The notes beneath the pieces were generated by a model, which ran no database searches, was not told the DNA's origin, and saw nothing but the letters and a program-made list of their open reading frames with translations. Below, in pieces: positions 49,195 through 58,005 of a stretch of 64,000 nucleotides of DNA. The stretch covers positions 23,129-87,128 of the forward strand of contig CABYKN010000001.1 in NCBI GenBank assembly GCA_902519695.1. Reading direction: 5' to 3'. The stretch comes from an uncultured Pelagibacteraceae bacterium (lineage in GTDB: Bacteria > Pseudomonadota > Alphaproteobacteria > Pelagibacterales > Pelagibacteraceae). Each line of letters begins with the position of its first letter. The first letter of the stretch is position 1. The translations under genes and the position numbers were made by a program.

Positions 49195-49943
49195 TGAAAA
49201 TATTAGTCGCAGTTAAAAGAGTTATTGATTACAACGTTCAAATAAGAGTTAAAGAAGATGGTTCTGGTGTTGTTACTGACAACGTTAAAATGTCAACAAA
49301 TCCACCAGATGATAATGCAATAGAAGAAGCAGTAAAAATTAAAGAGGCTGGCAAAGCTAAAGAAATAGTTGCAATTACAATCGGTGAAGAAAAAGCTCAA
49401 GAAACTGTTAGAAAAGCATTAGCTGTTGGAGCGGATAGGGGAATACATGTCAAAGTTGATAATGTGATTGAGCCATTAGCAGTTTCAAAAATTTTGAAAA
49501 AAATTGTAGAAAAAGAAAATCCTGATTTGGTGTTTATGGGAAAACAAGCAATTGACGATGATTGTAATCAAACTGGTCAGATGCTTGCAGCTTTATTAAA
49601 TTGGCCTCAAGCAACTTTTGCATCGAAAATTGAAGTTAAAGATAATGCATTAGAAGTAACTCGTGAAATTGATGAAGGTTTAGAAACTATTGAAGTAAAT
49701 GTTCCAGCTATTGTTACATGTGATTTAAGACTAAATGAACCAAGATATGCTTCGCTTCCAAATATTATGAAAGCGAAGAAAAAACCAATAGAACAGTTAA
49801 ATGCTTCAGATTTAGGAGTTGATATTAATCCTAGAATCGAACAAATTAAAGTTGAGGAACCACCAAAAAGAAAAGCTGGAATAAAAGTCGCTAGTGTAGA
49901 AGAATTAGTGCAAAAATTAAAAAATGAGGCTAAAGTAATTTAA
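49194..49943 (+). CDS. etfB: Electron transfer flavoprotein subunit beta
   Basis: [56 protein letters not shown]. Confidence 0.95.
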   Translation: MKILVAVKRVIDYNVQIRVKEDGSGVVTDNVKMSTNPPDDNAIEEAVKIKEAGKAKEIVAITIGEEKAQETVRKALAVGADRGIHVKVDNVIEPLAVSKILKKIVEKENPDLVFMGKQAIDDDCNQTGQMLAALLNWPQATFASKIEVKDNALEVTREIDEGLETIEVNVPAIVTCDLRLNEPRYASLPNIMKAKKKPIEQLNASDLGVDINPRIEQIKVEEPPKRKAGIKVASVEELVQKLKNEAKVI

Positions 49944-50897
49944 ATGTCAGTATTATTAATTGCAGAACACAATAATAAAGAGGTTAGACCATTTACCTAT
50001 AATGCTATAACTGCAGCTTCTCAAATAAATGAGGATCTTCATGTTTTGGTTTTAGGTCATCAAGCTGATGATGTTGCAAAATCTTTATCTGAAGTTCCAA
50101 ATGTAAAAAAAGTTATTCACGTTGATAATAAAATTTATGAAAACTACATTGCTGAAAATTATACAGCAGCAATAATTAAGCATGCAGAAAGTTATTCACA
50201 TATTGTAAGCTCAGCAAATACATTTGGCAAAAATTTAATGCCAAGAATTGCAGCATTACTAGATACTTCGCAAGTGAGCGATATAATTAAAGTTATTTCT
50301 GAGGATACTTTTTTAAGACCAATTTATGCAGGAAATGCTTTTGCTACGGTTAAAAGTAATGACAAAAAAAAATGTGTTACTATTAGACCGACGTCGTTTG
50401 ACCCTGCTGAAAAGAGTGGTGGATCTGCTGAAATTACAAAATCTGATCCAGCAGAAGCTAGTTCATCAACTAAATTTCTAAAGAAAGAAGAAGTTAAGTC
50501 AGACAGACCAGAGCTTGGAACAGCTAGAATAGTTATTTCTGGTGGCAGAGGAATGCAAAATGGCGAAAATTTCAAATTAATAAGTGATATTGCGGATAAA
50601 CTTAATGCAGCAATTGGTGCATCTAGAGCAGCAGTTGATGCAGGTTATATTACGAATGATCATCAAGTAGGACAAACGGGTAAAGTGGTAGTCCCAGATT
50701 TATATATTGCAGTTGGAATTTCAGGTGCGATACAGCACTTAGCAGGAATGAAAGAAAGCAAAGTTATTGTGGCTATAAATAAAGACGGTGAAGCTCCAAT
50801 TTTTAGTGTCGCAGATTACGGATTAGAAGCAGATCTTTTTGAGGCTCTTCCTCAGTTTTTGTCAGAATTGAACAAATTAAACACTATACAAAAATAG
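49944..50897 (+). CDS. etfA: Electron transfer flavoprotein subunit alpha
   Basis: [15 protein letters not shown]-type motif ([10 protein letters not shown]), [27 protein letters not shown]. Confidence 0.95.
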   Translation: MSVLLIAEHNNKEVRPFTYNAITAASQINEDLHVLVLGHQADDVAKSLSEVPNVKKVIHVDNKIYENYIAENYTAAIIKHAESYSHIVSSANTFGKNLMPRIAALLDTSQVSDIIKVISEDTFLRPIYAGNAFATVKSNDKKKCVTIRPTSFDPAEKSGGSAEITKSDPAEASSSTKFLKKEEVKSDRPELGTARIVISGGRGMQNGENFKLISDIADKLNAAIGASRAAVDAGYITNDHQVGQTGKVVVPDLYIAVGISGAIQHLAGMKESKVIVAINKDGEAPIFSVADYGLEADLFEALPQFLSELNKLNTIQK

Positions 50898-50921
50898 CAA
50901 ATACTGTAAGAAATTATCATT

Positions 50922-52541
50922 ATGTCCAGAGAAGTGATGGAATACGATGTTGTCATCGTAGGTGGCGGACCATCAGGACTTTCAACTGCAATTAAATTAA
51001 AGCAGTTAAATCCAGATATTAATGTCTGCCTTTTAGAGAAAGCATCTGAAATAGGTGCACACATTTTATCAGGGAACGTGTTTGAAACACGTGCTTTAGA
51101 CGAACTAATACCTAATTGGAAAGAATTAGATGCTCCCATTAAAACAAAAGTTACAAAAGAAAAATTTTTATTTTTAGGAAAACAAAAATCATTAAGTTGG
51201 CCAACATGGCTGCTTCCTAAGGTTCAACAAAATCATAACAATTATATTATAAGTCTTGCAAATCTTTGTAGATGGTTAGCAGAGAAGGCTGAAGGATTAG
51301 GAGTTGAAATATTCCCAGGATTTCCAGCAAGTGAAGTTTTATATAATGATGATGGATCAGTTAAAGGTATTGCAACTCAAGATATGGGTATCGACAAAGA
51401 GGGAAATAAAAAAGATACTTATGAACCAGGAATGGAATTACATGCAAAAGTTACAGTCTTTGCAGAAGGATGCAGAGGTCACTTAGGAAAAGAATTAATT
51501 AAGAAGTTTGAGTTGGATAAAGGTAAAAATCCTCAACAATATGGAATTGGTTTTAAAGAAATTTGGGAGATAGATGAAAAAAATCATGCAGAAGGTTTAG
51601 TAATGCATACTGCTGGATGGCCTTTAGACAATAACACCTACGGTGGAAGTTTTATGTATCATGCAGAAAATAAACAAGTTTTTCTTGGTTACGTAATTGG
51701 ATTAGATTACCAAAATCCTCATCTCTCACCTTTCGATGAATTCCAAAGATTTAAAACTCATCCAGATATAAAAAAAATAATTGATGGTGGAAAAAGAATT
51801 ACTTATGGCGCAAGAGCTTTAATTGAGGGAGGTATACAGAGTTTACCTCAGATGTTTATGCCAGGTGCTTTGTTAGTTGGATGTGACGCGGGAACGTTAA
51901 ATATGCCTAAAATAAAAGGGTCTCATACTGCAATGAAAAGTGGAATGATCGCTGCAGAAACAATTTATGAGCATCTTACAAAAAATATAAATTTATCTAC
52001 ATATGAACAAAAATTTAAAGAAAGTTGGGTTTATAAAGAATTATATGAGGCGAGAAATGTAAAACCAAGTTTCTCTTGGGGTTTAATTCTAGGTATATTA
52101 TTTACTGGAATTGACCAGATTTTATTTAGAGGAAAGCTTCCTTTCACATTAAAGCATAAACACGCTGATCATGAAGCTTTAAAACCAGCAGATAAAATGC
52201 CAAAAATTGATTATCCTAAGCCTGATAACGTTGTTACTTTTGATAAAACTAGTTCGGTTTATCTAACAGGTACAATTCATGATGATAATCAGCCAGTCCA
52301 CTTAAAACTTAAAGATCCAGATTTGCCAATAAAATATACTTTAGAAAAATTTGATGAGCCTGCACAAAGATATTGTCCAGCAGGAGTTTATGAAGTTCAA
52401 GAAGTAAATTCTGTTCAAAAATTTGTAATAAATGCACAAAATTGCATACATTGTAAAACTTGTGATATTAAAGAGCCATCTCAAAATATTACTTGGGTCA
52501 CACCAGAAGGTGGAGGTGGACCTAAATACGGAAATATGTAA
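50922..52541 (+). CDS. Electron transfer flavoprotein-ubiquinone oxidoreductase
   Basis: VVIVGGGPSGLSTAIKLKQLNP, 4Fe-4S CPAGVYEV...CIHCKTCDIKEPSQNITWVTPEGGGGP. Confidence 0.95.
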   Translation: MSREVMEYDVVIVGGGPSGLSTAIKLKQLNPDINVCLLEKASEIGAHILSGNVFETRALDELIPNWKELDAPIKTKVTKEKFLFLGKQKSLSWPTWLLPKVQQNHNNYIISLANLCRWLAEKAEGLGVEIFPGFPASEVLYNDDGSVKGIATQDMGIDKEGNKKDTYEPGMELHAKVTVFAEGCRGHLGKELIKKFELDKGKNPQQYGIGFKEIWEIDEKNHAEGLVMHTAGWPLDNNTYGGSFMYHAENKQVFLGYVIGLDYQNPHLSPFDEFQRFKTHPDIKKIIDGGKRITYGARALIEGGIQSLPQMFMPGALLVGCDAGTLNMPKIKGSHTAMKSGMIAAETIYEHLTKNINLSTYEQKFKESWVYKELYEARNVKPSFSWGLILGILFTGIDQILFRGKLPFTLKHKHADHEALKPADKMPKIDYPKPDNVVTFDKTSSVYLTGTIHDDNQPVHLKLKDPDLPIKYTLEKFDEPAQRYCPAGVYEVQEVNSVQKFVINAQNCIHCKTCDIKEPSQNITWVTPEGGGGPKYGNM

Positions 52542-52916
52542 TTAAGATAAATCGATTGCAAACTTTTTTAAGGTTTCAATTGGAATAAGATTTAAAGTGT
52601 TTTTATGAGTTTTTTTTAAATAAATTGGACATCCTTTTCCAGCTTCTAAAGCTCGAGCATACCAGCCTGCACACACGCACCAACTATCTCCATCTTTTAA
52701 ACCTGGAAAACCAAACTCAGGATGAGGTGTAATTAAATCATTGCCTGCTTCTTTACACCATTCTAAAAATTCAGTATTTACTTTTGCACAAACAGTGTGC
52801 ACACCATGATCATTTTCATCTGTATTGCAACATCCGTCTCTATACCATCCTGTTAAAGGATCATTTGAACATAACTCTAAGTCTTCGTCTAAAACATTTT
52901 TTTGTTTATCAGCCAT
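52542..52916 (-). CDS. DUF2237 family protein
   Basis: PLTGWYRDGCCNTDENDHGVHTVCA...GDSWCVCAGWYARALEAGKG. Confidence 0.85.
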   Translation of the reverse strand: MADKQKNVLDEDLELCSNDPLTGWYRDGCCNTDENDHGVHTVCAKVNTEFLEWCKEAGNDLITPHPEFGFPGLKDGDSWCVCAGWYARALEAGKGCPIYLKKTHKNTLNLIPIETLKKFAIDLS

Positions 52917-53517
52917 GAAACAATCTTGTTAATTTTTTATCAATATCTATGTTAAAAGAAAATGATCTTCTTTCACCATCAGATTTAAATGGATATGCAG
53001 TATGCATTAAATTATTTGGGAATAAGATAAGATCACCAACTCTTGGTTTATGATTAAATATAGAATTATTTAAAAAAGATTTAGAACCATAAATAAAATC
53101 AATTGTTCCGTTAGTTTTAATTTTTTTATGTCCCTTTGTTAAATTGTTTGGAATTTTTAAATAACCAACTCCAGAAACATTGCCATCATGAAAATGTACA
53201 GGGTTATAATCATTTTTAAATTGTCTTACGACCCATAAATTCTTAATTTTAATATTTTTTGACTTCTTATTAAGATTTTTTTTTAAATATTGATTTACAC
53301 TTTTAAAAATAAAACTTTTTAAATTTTTTTTAATAAATTTATTTTTTAATTCAATTTCTTGCTCAACTTGACCTACTAACTTTTTTGAGTAGTCATTTGA
53401 TTTCAATTTTTTTTTATCTTTGATAATACTTTCAACTTCATCATTAATTTTTTTTACCAAATTTAATGGAATTTTAACAACAGCAATTTTTGGTCCAAAC
53501 GGACTTAAAACTTTCAT
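52909..53517 (-). CDS. Putative 2OG-Fe(II) oxygenase-like protein
   Basis: Likely start MKVLSPFGPKIAVVKI at 53517; HFHDGNVSGVGYLKIP and LILFPNNLMHTAYPFKSDGERRSFSFNIDI give a HxD...H pattern. Confidence 0.7.
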   Translation of the reverse strand: MKVLSPFGPKIAVVKIPLNLVKKINDEVESIIKDKKKLKSNDYSKKLVGQVEQEIELKNKFIKKNLKSFIFKSVNQYLKKNLNKKSKNIKIKNLWVVRQFKNDYNPVHFHDGNVSGVGYLKIPNNLTKGHKKIKTNGTIDFIYGSKSFLNNSIFNHKPRVGDLILFPNNLMHTAYPFKSDGERRSFSFNIDIDKKLTRLFHG

Positions 53518-53524
53518 TAATTTT

Positions 53525-54013
53525 TTATATTTTTGTTGGATTAGGTTGTCCTTTATAAACAACTTCTGGATCAAATTTTTTTTCTTCTTCTTCAAATTTC
53601 ATTTCGATTTGTTTTGCATTATCAATTTTACCCAAAGGAACAGATCTGTAAAAACAGGATCTGTACCCAACGTGGCAACTAGAACCTTCGCCAATATCTA
53701 CAGTCATCCACACTGCATCTTGATCATCATCAATTCGAATCTCTTTTACTTTTTGAACAAACCCACTTGTTTTTCCTTTATGCCAAATTGATTGCCTTGA
53801 TCTGCTCCAGTAATGTGCTTCTTTGGTTTCAATAGTTAACTTGAAGGCTTCGACATTCATATACCCATGCATTAATATTTCTTTTGTTTTTGAGCATGTT
53901 GTAATGACTGGAATCAATCCATCATTGTCGAATTTAGGAGATAAAAGCTTGCCTTCTTCTATTTCTGCTACATTTTCTCTTTTTTTAAACATATATGTGG
54001 AATTATCTAACAT
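53525..54013 (-). CDS. hisI: Phosphoribosyl-AMP cyclohydrolase
   Basis: HGYMNVEAFKLTIETKEAHYWSRSRQSIWHKGKTSG, DQDAVWMTVDIGEGSSCHVGYRSCFYR. Confidence 0.93.
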   Translation of the reverse strand: MLDNSTYMFKKRENVAEIEEGKLLSPKFDNDGLIPVITTCSKTKEILMHGYMNVEAFKLTIETKEAHYWSRSRQSIWHKGKTSGFVQKVKEIRIDDDQDAVWMTVDIGEGSSCHVGYRSCFYRSVPLGKIDNAKQIEMKFEEEEKKFDPEVVYKGQPNPTKI

Positions 54014-54070
54014 AATAATAAATATAATAAATATTTTAAATTTAAGGTTTTATATATATAAAAGCACGTC

Positions 54071-54673
54071 ATGAAATTAGTAAAAAACGAAAACGAAAAA
54101 AAAATTAACGAAGTAACAGACAAGGAAGCTGAAGAAGCTTTCGTTAAAATTCTTAAGTGGTTAGGTGAAGATCCTACCAGAGAAGGTTTATTGGAAACTC
54201 CAAAAAGAGTAACAAAAGCATTTAAAGAATATTTCAAGGGATACAAAGAAGATCCTAAAGCAGTTTTAGATAAAACATTTGGTGATGTTGAAGGCTATAG
54301 CGATATGGTTGTTCAGAAAAATATTTCAGTTCAAAGTCATTGCGAACATCACATGGCACCAATTATAGGAATTGCTCATGTAGCATACATTCCAAATCAA
54401 AGAGTTGTAGGATTAAGTAAAATAGCAAGAGTAGTAGAAGTATTTTCTAAAAGATTACAAACACAAGAAAGATTAACTGTTCAGATCGCTAATACTTTAA
54501 TGGAGTCGTTGGATGCAAAAGGAGTTGCGGTAACAATAGATTCAACTCATCAGTGTATGACTATGAGAGGTATAAAAAAAGAGCAAGCTACCACAGTTAC
54601 AAATTTTTATCTTGGACAGTTTAAAGACGATTTAAGTTATCAAAATAGATATTTGCGATTTATTGCAAAATAA
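54071..54673 (+). CDS. folE: GTP cyclohydrolase I
   Basis: GEDPTREGLLETPKRVTKA, SHCEHHMAPIIGIAHVAYIPNQRVVGLSKIARVVE. Confidence 0.95.
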   Translation: MKLVKNENEKKINEVTDKEAEEAFVKILKWLGEDPTREGLLETPKRVTKAFKEYFKGYKEDPKAVLDKTFGDVEGYSDMVVQKNISVQSHCEHHMAPIIGIAHVAYIPNQRVVGLSKIARVVEVFSKRLQTQERLTVQIANTLMESLDAKGVAVTIDSTHQCMTMRGIKKEQATTVTNFYLGQFKDDLSYQNRYLRFIAK

Positions 54674-54688
54674 TATTTACTGATAAAC

Positions 54689-55690
54689 ATGGCGGACTCA
54701 TTTAAAGCAGTTGTAATAAACAATCAGAACGAAAATTTTACAAGAGAAGTCAAAGAACTAAGTTTAGATCATTTTAAAGATGGTGAGGTGCTAGTTAAGA
54801 TAGATTATTCTGATCTTAATTGGAAAGATGCAATGATACTAAAAGATGGTGGTAAATTAGTTAAAGAGTATCCAAGAATACCTGGTATTGATTTTTCTGG
54901 AACTGTTGCACAAGGAGATGGTGAAGAATTTAAAGAAGGAGAAAGAGTTATATTAACAGGTTGTAGAGCAGGTGAACTTTTTGATGGTGGATATTCTCAA
55001 TACGCAAAAGTTAAAAAAGATCATATTACAAAAACACCTGAGGGAATGACAAATAAACAAGCTATGATTCTAGGAACTGCTGGTCTTACAGGTTTGTTAT
55101 GTGCCTTTGCAGTTAAAGCAAGAGAGGAACTATTGATGCAATCAAAAGTAAATGATGTATTGGTAACAGGTTCTACTGGTGGAGTTGGTATGGTAGCAGT
55201 AATGGTTCTTGCAAAGATGGGAATTAATGTAACAGCTATAACTGGTAAACCAGATAAAGCAGATTACTTAAAAGAACTTGGTGCAAAAAACGTTATAGAT
55301 CGTAAAGAATTTGAGGGTGAAGCAAGATTAATAGATAAAGGAACATGGGATGGAGTTGTAGATACCGTCGGTGGTAACATTTTATCTAATGCAATAGCTC
55401 AAACTAAACCAAAAGGAATTGTTGCTATATGTGGAAATGCTAGTGGCAATAAATTAAATACATCAGTAATTCCATTTATATTAAGAGCAGTCAAATTATG
55501 GGGAGTAGACTCGGTTAATATCAGTAAAAAAAGAAAAGAGTTTGTATGGGGAGAATTCCCTGCTTTGCTAGATTTTGATATTTTAGAAAAATCAGTAAAT
55601 ACTATTGGATTAGACGAATTATTAAATATCTATCCTGATATATTAAAAGGAAATTTAAAAAATAAAATAGTAGTGGATGTAAATAAATAA
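54689..55690 (+). CDS. acuI: AcuI/YhdH-like acrylyl-CoA reductase family oxidoreductase
   Basis: DYSDLNWKDAMILKDGGKLVKEYPRIPGIDFSGTV, VTGSTGGVGMVAVMVLAKMG; MDR superfamily, YhdH/AcuI type. Confidence 0.78.
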   Translation: MADSFKAVVINNQNENFTREVKELSLDHFKDGEVLVKIDYSDLNWKDAMILKDGGKLVKEYPRIPGIDFSGTVAQGDGEEFKEGERVILTGCRAGELFDGGYSQYAKVKKDHITKTPEGMTNKQAMILGTAGLTGLLCAFAVKAREELLMQSKVNDVLVTGSTGGVGMVAVMVLAKMGINVTAITGKPDKADYLKELGAKNVIDRKEFEGEARLIDKGTWDGVVDTVGGNILSNAIAQTKPKGIVAICGNASGNKLNTSVIPFILRAVKLWGVDSVNISKKRKEFVWGEFPALLDFDILEKSVNTIGLDELLNIYPDILKGNLKNKIVVDVNK

Positions 55691-56580
55691 TGGATTGGGA
55701 TAAATTAAAGATATTTCATGCAGTTGCTGAGGCAGGTAGCTTTACTAGTGCAACAGTAATTCTAAATCTAAGTCAATCTGCAATTAGTAGACAAATTCAA
55801 TCTTTAGAAGAAGATTTAAAAGTTAAATTATTTGAACGTCATGCTAGAGGTTTAACACTAACTGAAAATGGAGAATATGTATTTAAAACAGCTCATGAAG
55901 TTATCTCCAAATTAAAAGAAGTAGAAACAACTTTAGGAGATAAAAAACATAAACCATCCGGAAAACTATCAGTAACAACCGTTGTTAGTTTTGGAACAAC
56001 TTGGCTGACGCCAAGAATACAAGAATTTATGCAATTAAATCCAGAAATTGAAGTTGAACTCATATTTGATGATAGGGAGTTAGATTTAAGCACAAGACAA
56101 GCAGATATTGGAATATTTATGAGAAGACCGAAACAACTTAATTATATTCAAAAAAAGCTCATAGATATTAATTATCACATCTACGGATCACCAAAATACT
56201 TAGAAAAACATGGATATCCTAAGACAGTTAATGACTTGAATAAGCACAACTTTATTTCATTTGGTAGAGGAGCTCCATCTCCAGTTTATAATCCAGATTG
56301 GGCATTAAAACTTGGAATGAAAGATAATAAAAAAAGAAAAACAGTAATGAGAGTGAATAGTGTTTATGGTTTACTATTAGCTGTTCAAAGCGGTGTAGGA
56401 CTAGCTGCAATTCCAGATTACTTAACTGTGAAACAACCAAATATTGTTAAAGTTTTACCAAGCGTTCAAGGTCCAACTACTGAGGCACACTTTGTATATC
56501 CTCAATCACTTAAAAATGTTGCTAGAGTTCAAGCTTTTAGAAACTTCCTTTACAGTAAAATTTCTGAGTGGGAATTTTAA
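55690..56580 (+). CDS. LysR family transcriptional regulator
   Basis: N-terminal HTH LKIFHAVAEAGSFTSATVILNLSQSAISRQIQSLEEDLKVKLFERHARG. Confidence 0.93.
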   Translation: MDWDKLKIFHAVAEAGSFTSATVILNLSQSAISRQIQSLEEDLKVKLFERHARGLTLTENGEYVFKTAHEVISKLKEVETTLGDKKHKPSGKLSVTTVVSFGTTWLTPRIQEFMQLNPEIEVELIFDDRELDLSTRQADIGIFMRRPKQLNYIQKKLIDINYHIYGSPKYLEKHGYPKTVNDLNKHNFISFGRGAPSPVYNPDWALKLGMKDNKKRKTVMRVNSVYGLLLAVQSGVGLAAIPDYLTVKQPNIVKVLPSVQGPTTEAHFVYPQSLKNVARVQAFRNFLYSKISEWEF

Positions 56581-56613
56581 ATAATTTAACCAAAAAACAG
56601 CACTGATTGCGAT

Positions 56614-56650
56614 TGATTATCAATTGCGACAATATTGCAATTGATAATCA
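56614..56650. promoter_or_regulatory. 14-bp perfect inverted repeat upstream of iron ABC operon; candidate iron-responsive operator
   Basis: TGATTATCAATTGC-GACAATATT-GCAATTGATAATCA; followed by TTTTCATTGAGAATAGTTATCATC, also reminiscent of Fur-type boxes. Confidence 0.65.
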
Positions 56651-56725
56651 TTTTCATTGAGAATAGTTATCATCCGCATTGCAGGACAAATTACGTTTAA
56701 TATAAATATAAATTTAAGGAGTAGA

Positions 56726-57748
56726 ATGAGAAAATTAACAATAATTTCATTGTTTTTTGCTTTAATTTCAAGTTTTACGATTGCAGCTGAGGTCAATATT
56801 TTTAGTGCAAGACACTATGATTCTGACATTCAATTATATGAAAAGTTCACAGCAGCAACAAGAATTAAAGTAAACGTAGTATCTGGTAAAGATAAAGCCC
56901 TGCAAAAAAGAATTACAGAAGAGGGAGCAGACTGTGTTGGAGATTTATACATCACAGCTGATGCTGGAAGATTAGGTGCATTTGCAGCTAAAGGCATGAT
57001 GCAAAACGCTGGTTGGTCAAAAGCTATTAAGGATGCTGTACCTGCACAATTTAGATCTGCTAAATGGACTGGAATAGCTAAGAGAGCAAGAATAATTTAT
57101 TATTCACCTGAAAGAGTAAATGCAAATGAACTAAATGGCATGACTTACGAAGGTCTAGCTGATCCAAAATGGAAAGGTAGATTAGTAATTAGAAAATCTA
57201 ACAACATTTATAACCAATCTTTAGTTGCTTCACTTGTTAAGAATAATGGTAAAGCAAAAACTGCAGAATGGTCTAAAGCTGTTGTGGCAAACATGGCAAG
57301 AACTCCAAAAGGTAACGACCGTGCTCAAATCATGGCTGTTGCAGCTGGAGAAGCTGATATTGCTGTTGCAAACACATACTATCATGCATTGATGTTATCT
57401 GGAAAAAAAGGTGCTGAACAACAAGAAGCAGCAAAAAAAGTAATGCCTTTTTTCCCTAATCAACAAGATAGAGGAACGCACATTAATATTAGTGGAGCTG
57501 GAATGCTTAAATATGCACCAAACAAAGCTAATGCTGTAAAATTAGTTGAGTTTTTATTATCAACAGAGGCTCAAAATCACATTGTAAATAATACTTTTGA
57601 GTATCCAATGATCGATGGTGTAACACCTAATGATTTAGTTCCAGGCAAAGAGATGAACTTTGTAATGGATACCAAAACAAGTGTTAAGTCATACGGTGCA
57701 AAACAAGCAGATGCATTAGAAGTAATGTTAGCTGCTGGTTGGAAGTAA
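56726..57748 (+). CDS. Iron(III) ABC transporter substrate-binding protein (FbpA/FutA-like)
   Basis: Start adjusted to ATG at 56726 (preceded by AAGGAG): MRKLTIISLFFALISSFTIAAEVNIFSARHYDSD; GRGTHINISGAGMLKYAPN-type motif. Confidence 0.88.
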   Translation: MRKLTIISLFFALISSFTIAAEVNIFSARHYDSDIQLYEKFTAATRIKVNVVSGKDKALQKRITEEGADCVGDLYITADAGRLGAFAAKGMMQNAGWSKAIKDAVPAQFRSAKWTGIAKRARIIYYSPERVNANELNGMTYEGLADPKWKGRLVIRKSNNIYNQSLVASLVKNNGKAKTAEWSKAVVANMARTPKGNDRAQIMAVAAGEADIAVANTYYHALMLSGKKGAEQQEAAKKVMPFFPNQQDRGTHINISGAGMLKYAPNKANAVKLVEFLLSTEAQNHIVNNTFEYPMIDGVTPNDLVPGKEMNFVMDTKTSVKSYGAKQADALEVMLAAGWK

Positions 57749-57922
57749 ATGATAGCTGTTAAAAAAAAATTTACTACGGAAGTTGATTATAATAAATCTA
57801 CCAAAGCCTGTCCTGCATGTGCTTCGGAGTGTGAAAAAATCAATAAACGTGTAAATAATAGAAAATTGTCTGAAATTAAAACTAAGGAGGTTCCGCATAT
57901 CCTAAAAGTATTTAATTTTTGA
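57749..57922 (+). CDS. Cys-rich micro-protein, 57 aa, inside iron transport operon
   Basis: Unlisted ORF abutting the SBP stop: MIAVKKKFTTEVDYNKSTKACPACASECEKINKRVNNRKLSEIKTKEVPHILKVFNF. Confidence 0.45.
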   Translation: MIAVKKKFTTEVDYNKSTKACPACASECEKINKRVNNRKLSEIKTKEVPHILKVFNF

Positions 57923-57935
57923 TTTTCTAAAGTTT

Positions 57936-57969
57936 GTGCCTATGGTTTGGTTTCCTAAACCACGGGCAC
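57936..57969 (+). terminator. Strong stem-loop between SBP and permease genes; terminator/attenuator or mRNA processing site
   Basis: GTGCCTATGGTTTGG-TTTC-CTAAACCACGGGCAC, 15-bp stem with one A-C mismatch and two G-T wobbles, followed by TTTTGATTTT. Confidence 0.7.
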
Positions 57970-58005
57970 TTTTGATTTTCATGATTATAAGGCGGATTAT
58001 AATAT

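Noticed and set aside
53420-54074. 123-aa and 83-aa plus ORFs opposite hisI and the 2OG oxygenase-like gene
   Set aside because: Antisense to hisI, whose motifs are unambiguous.
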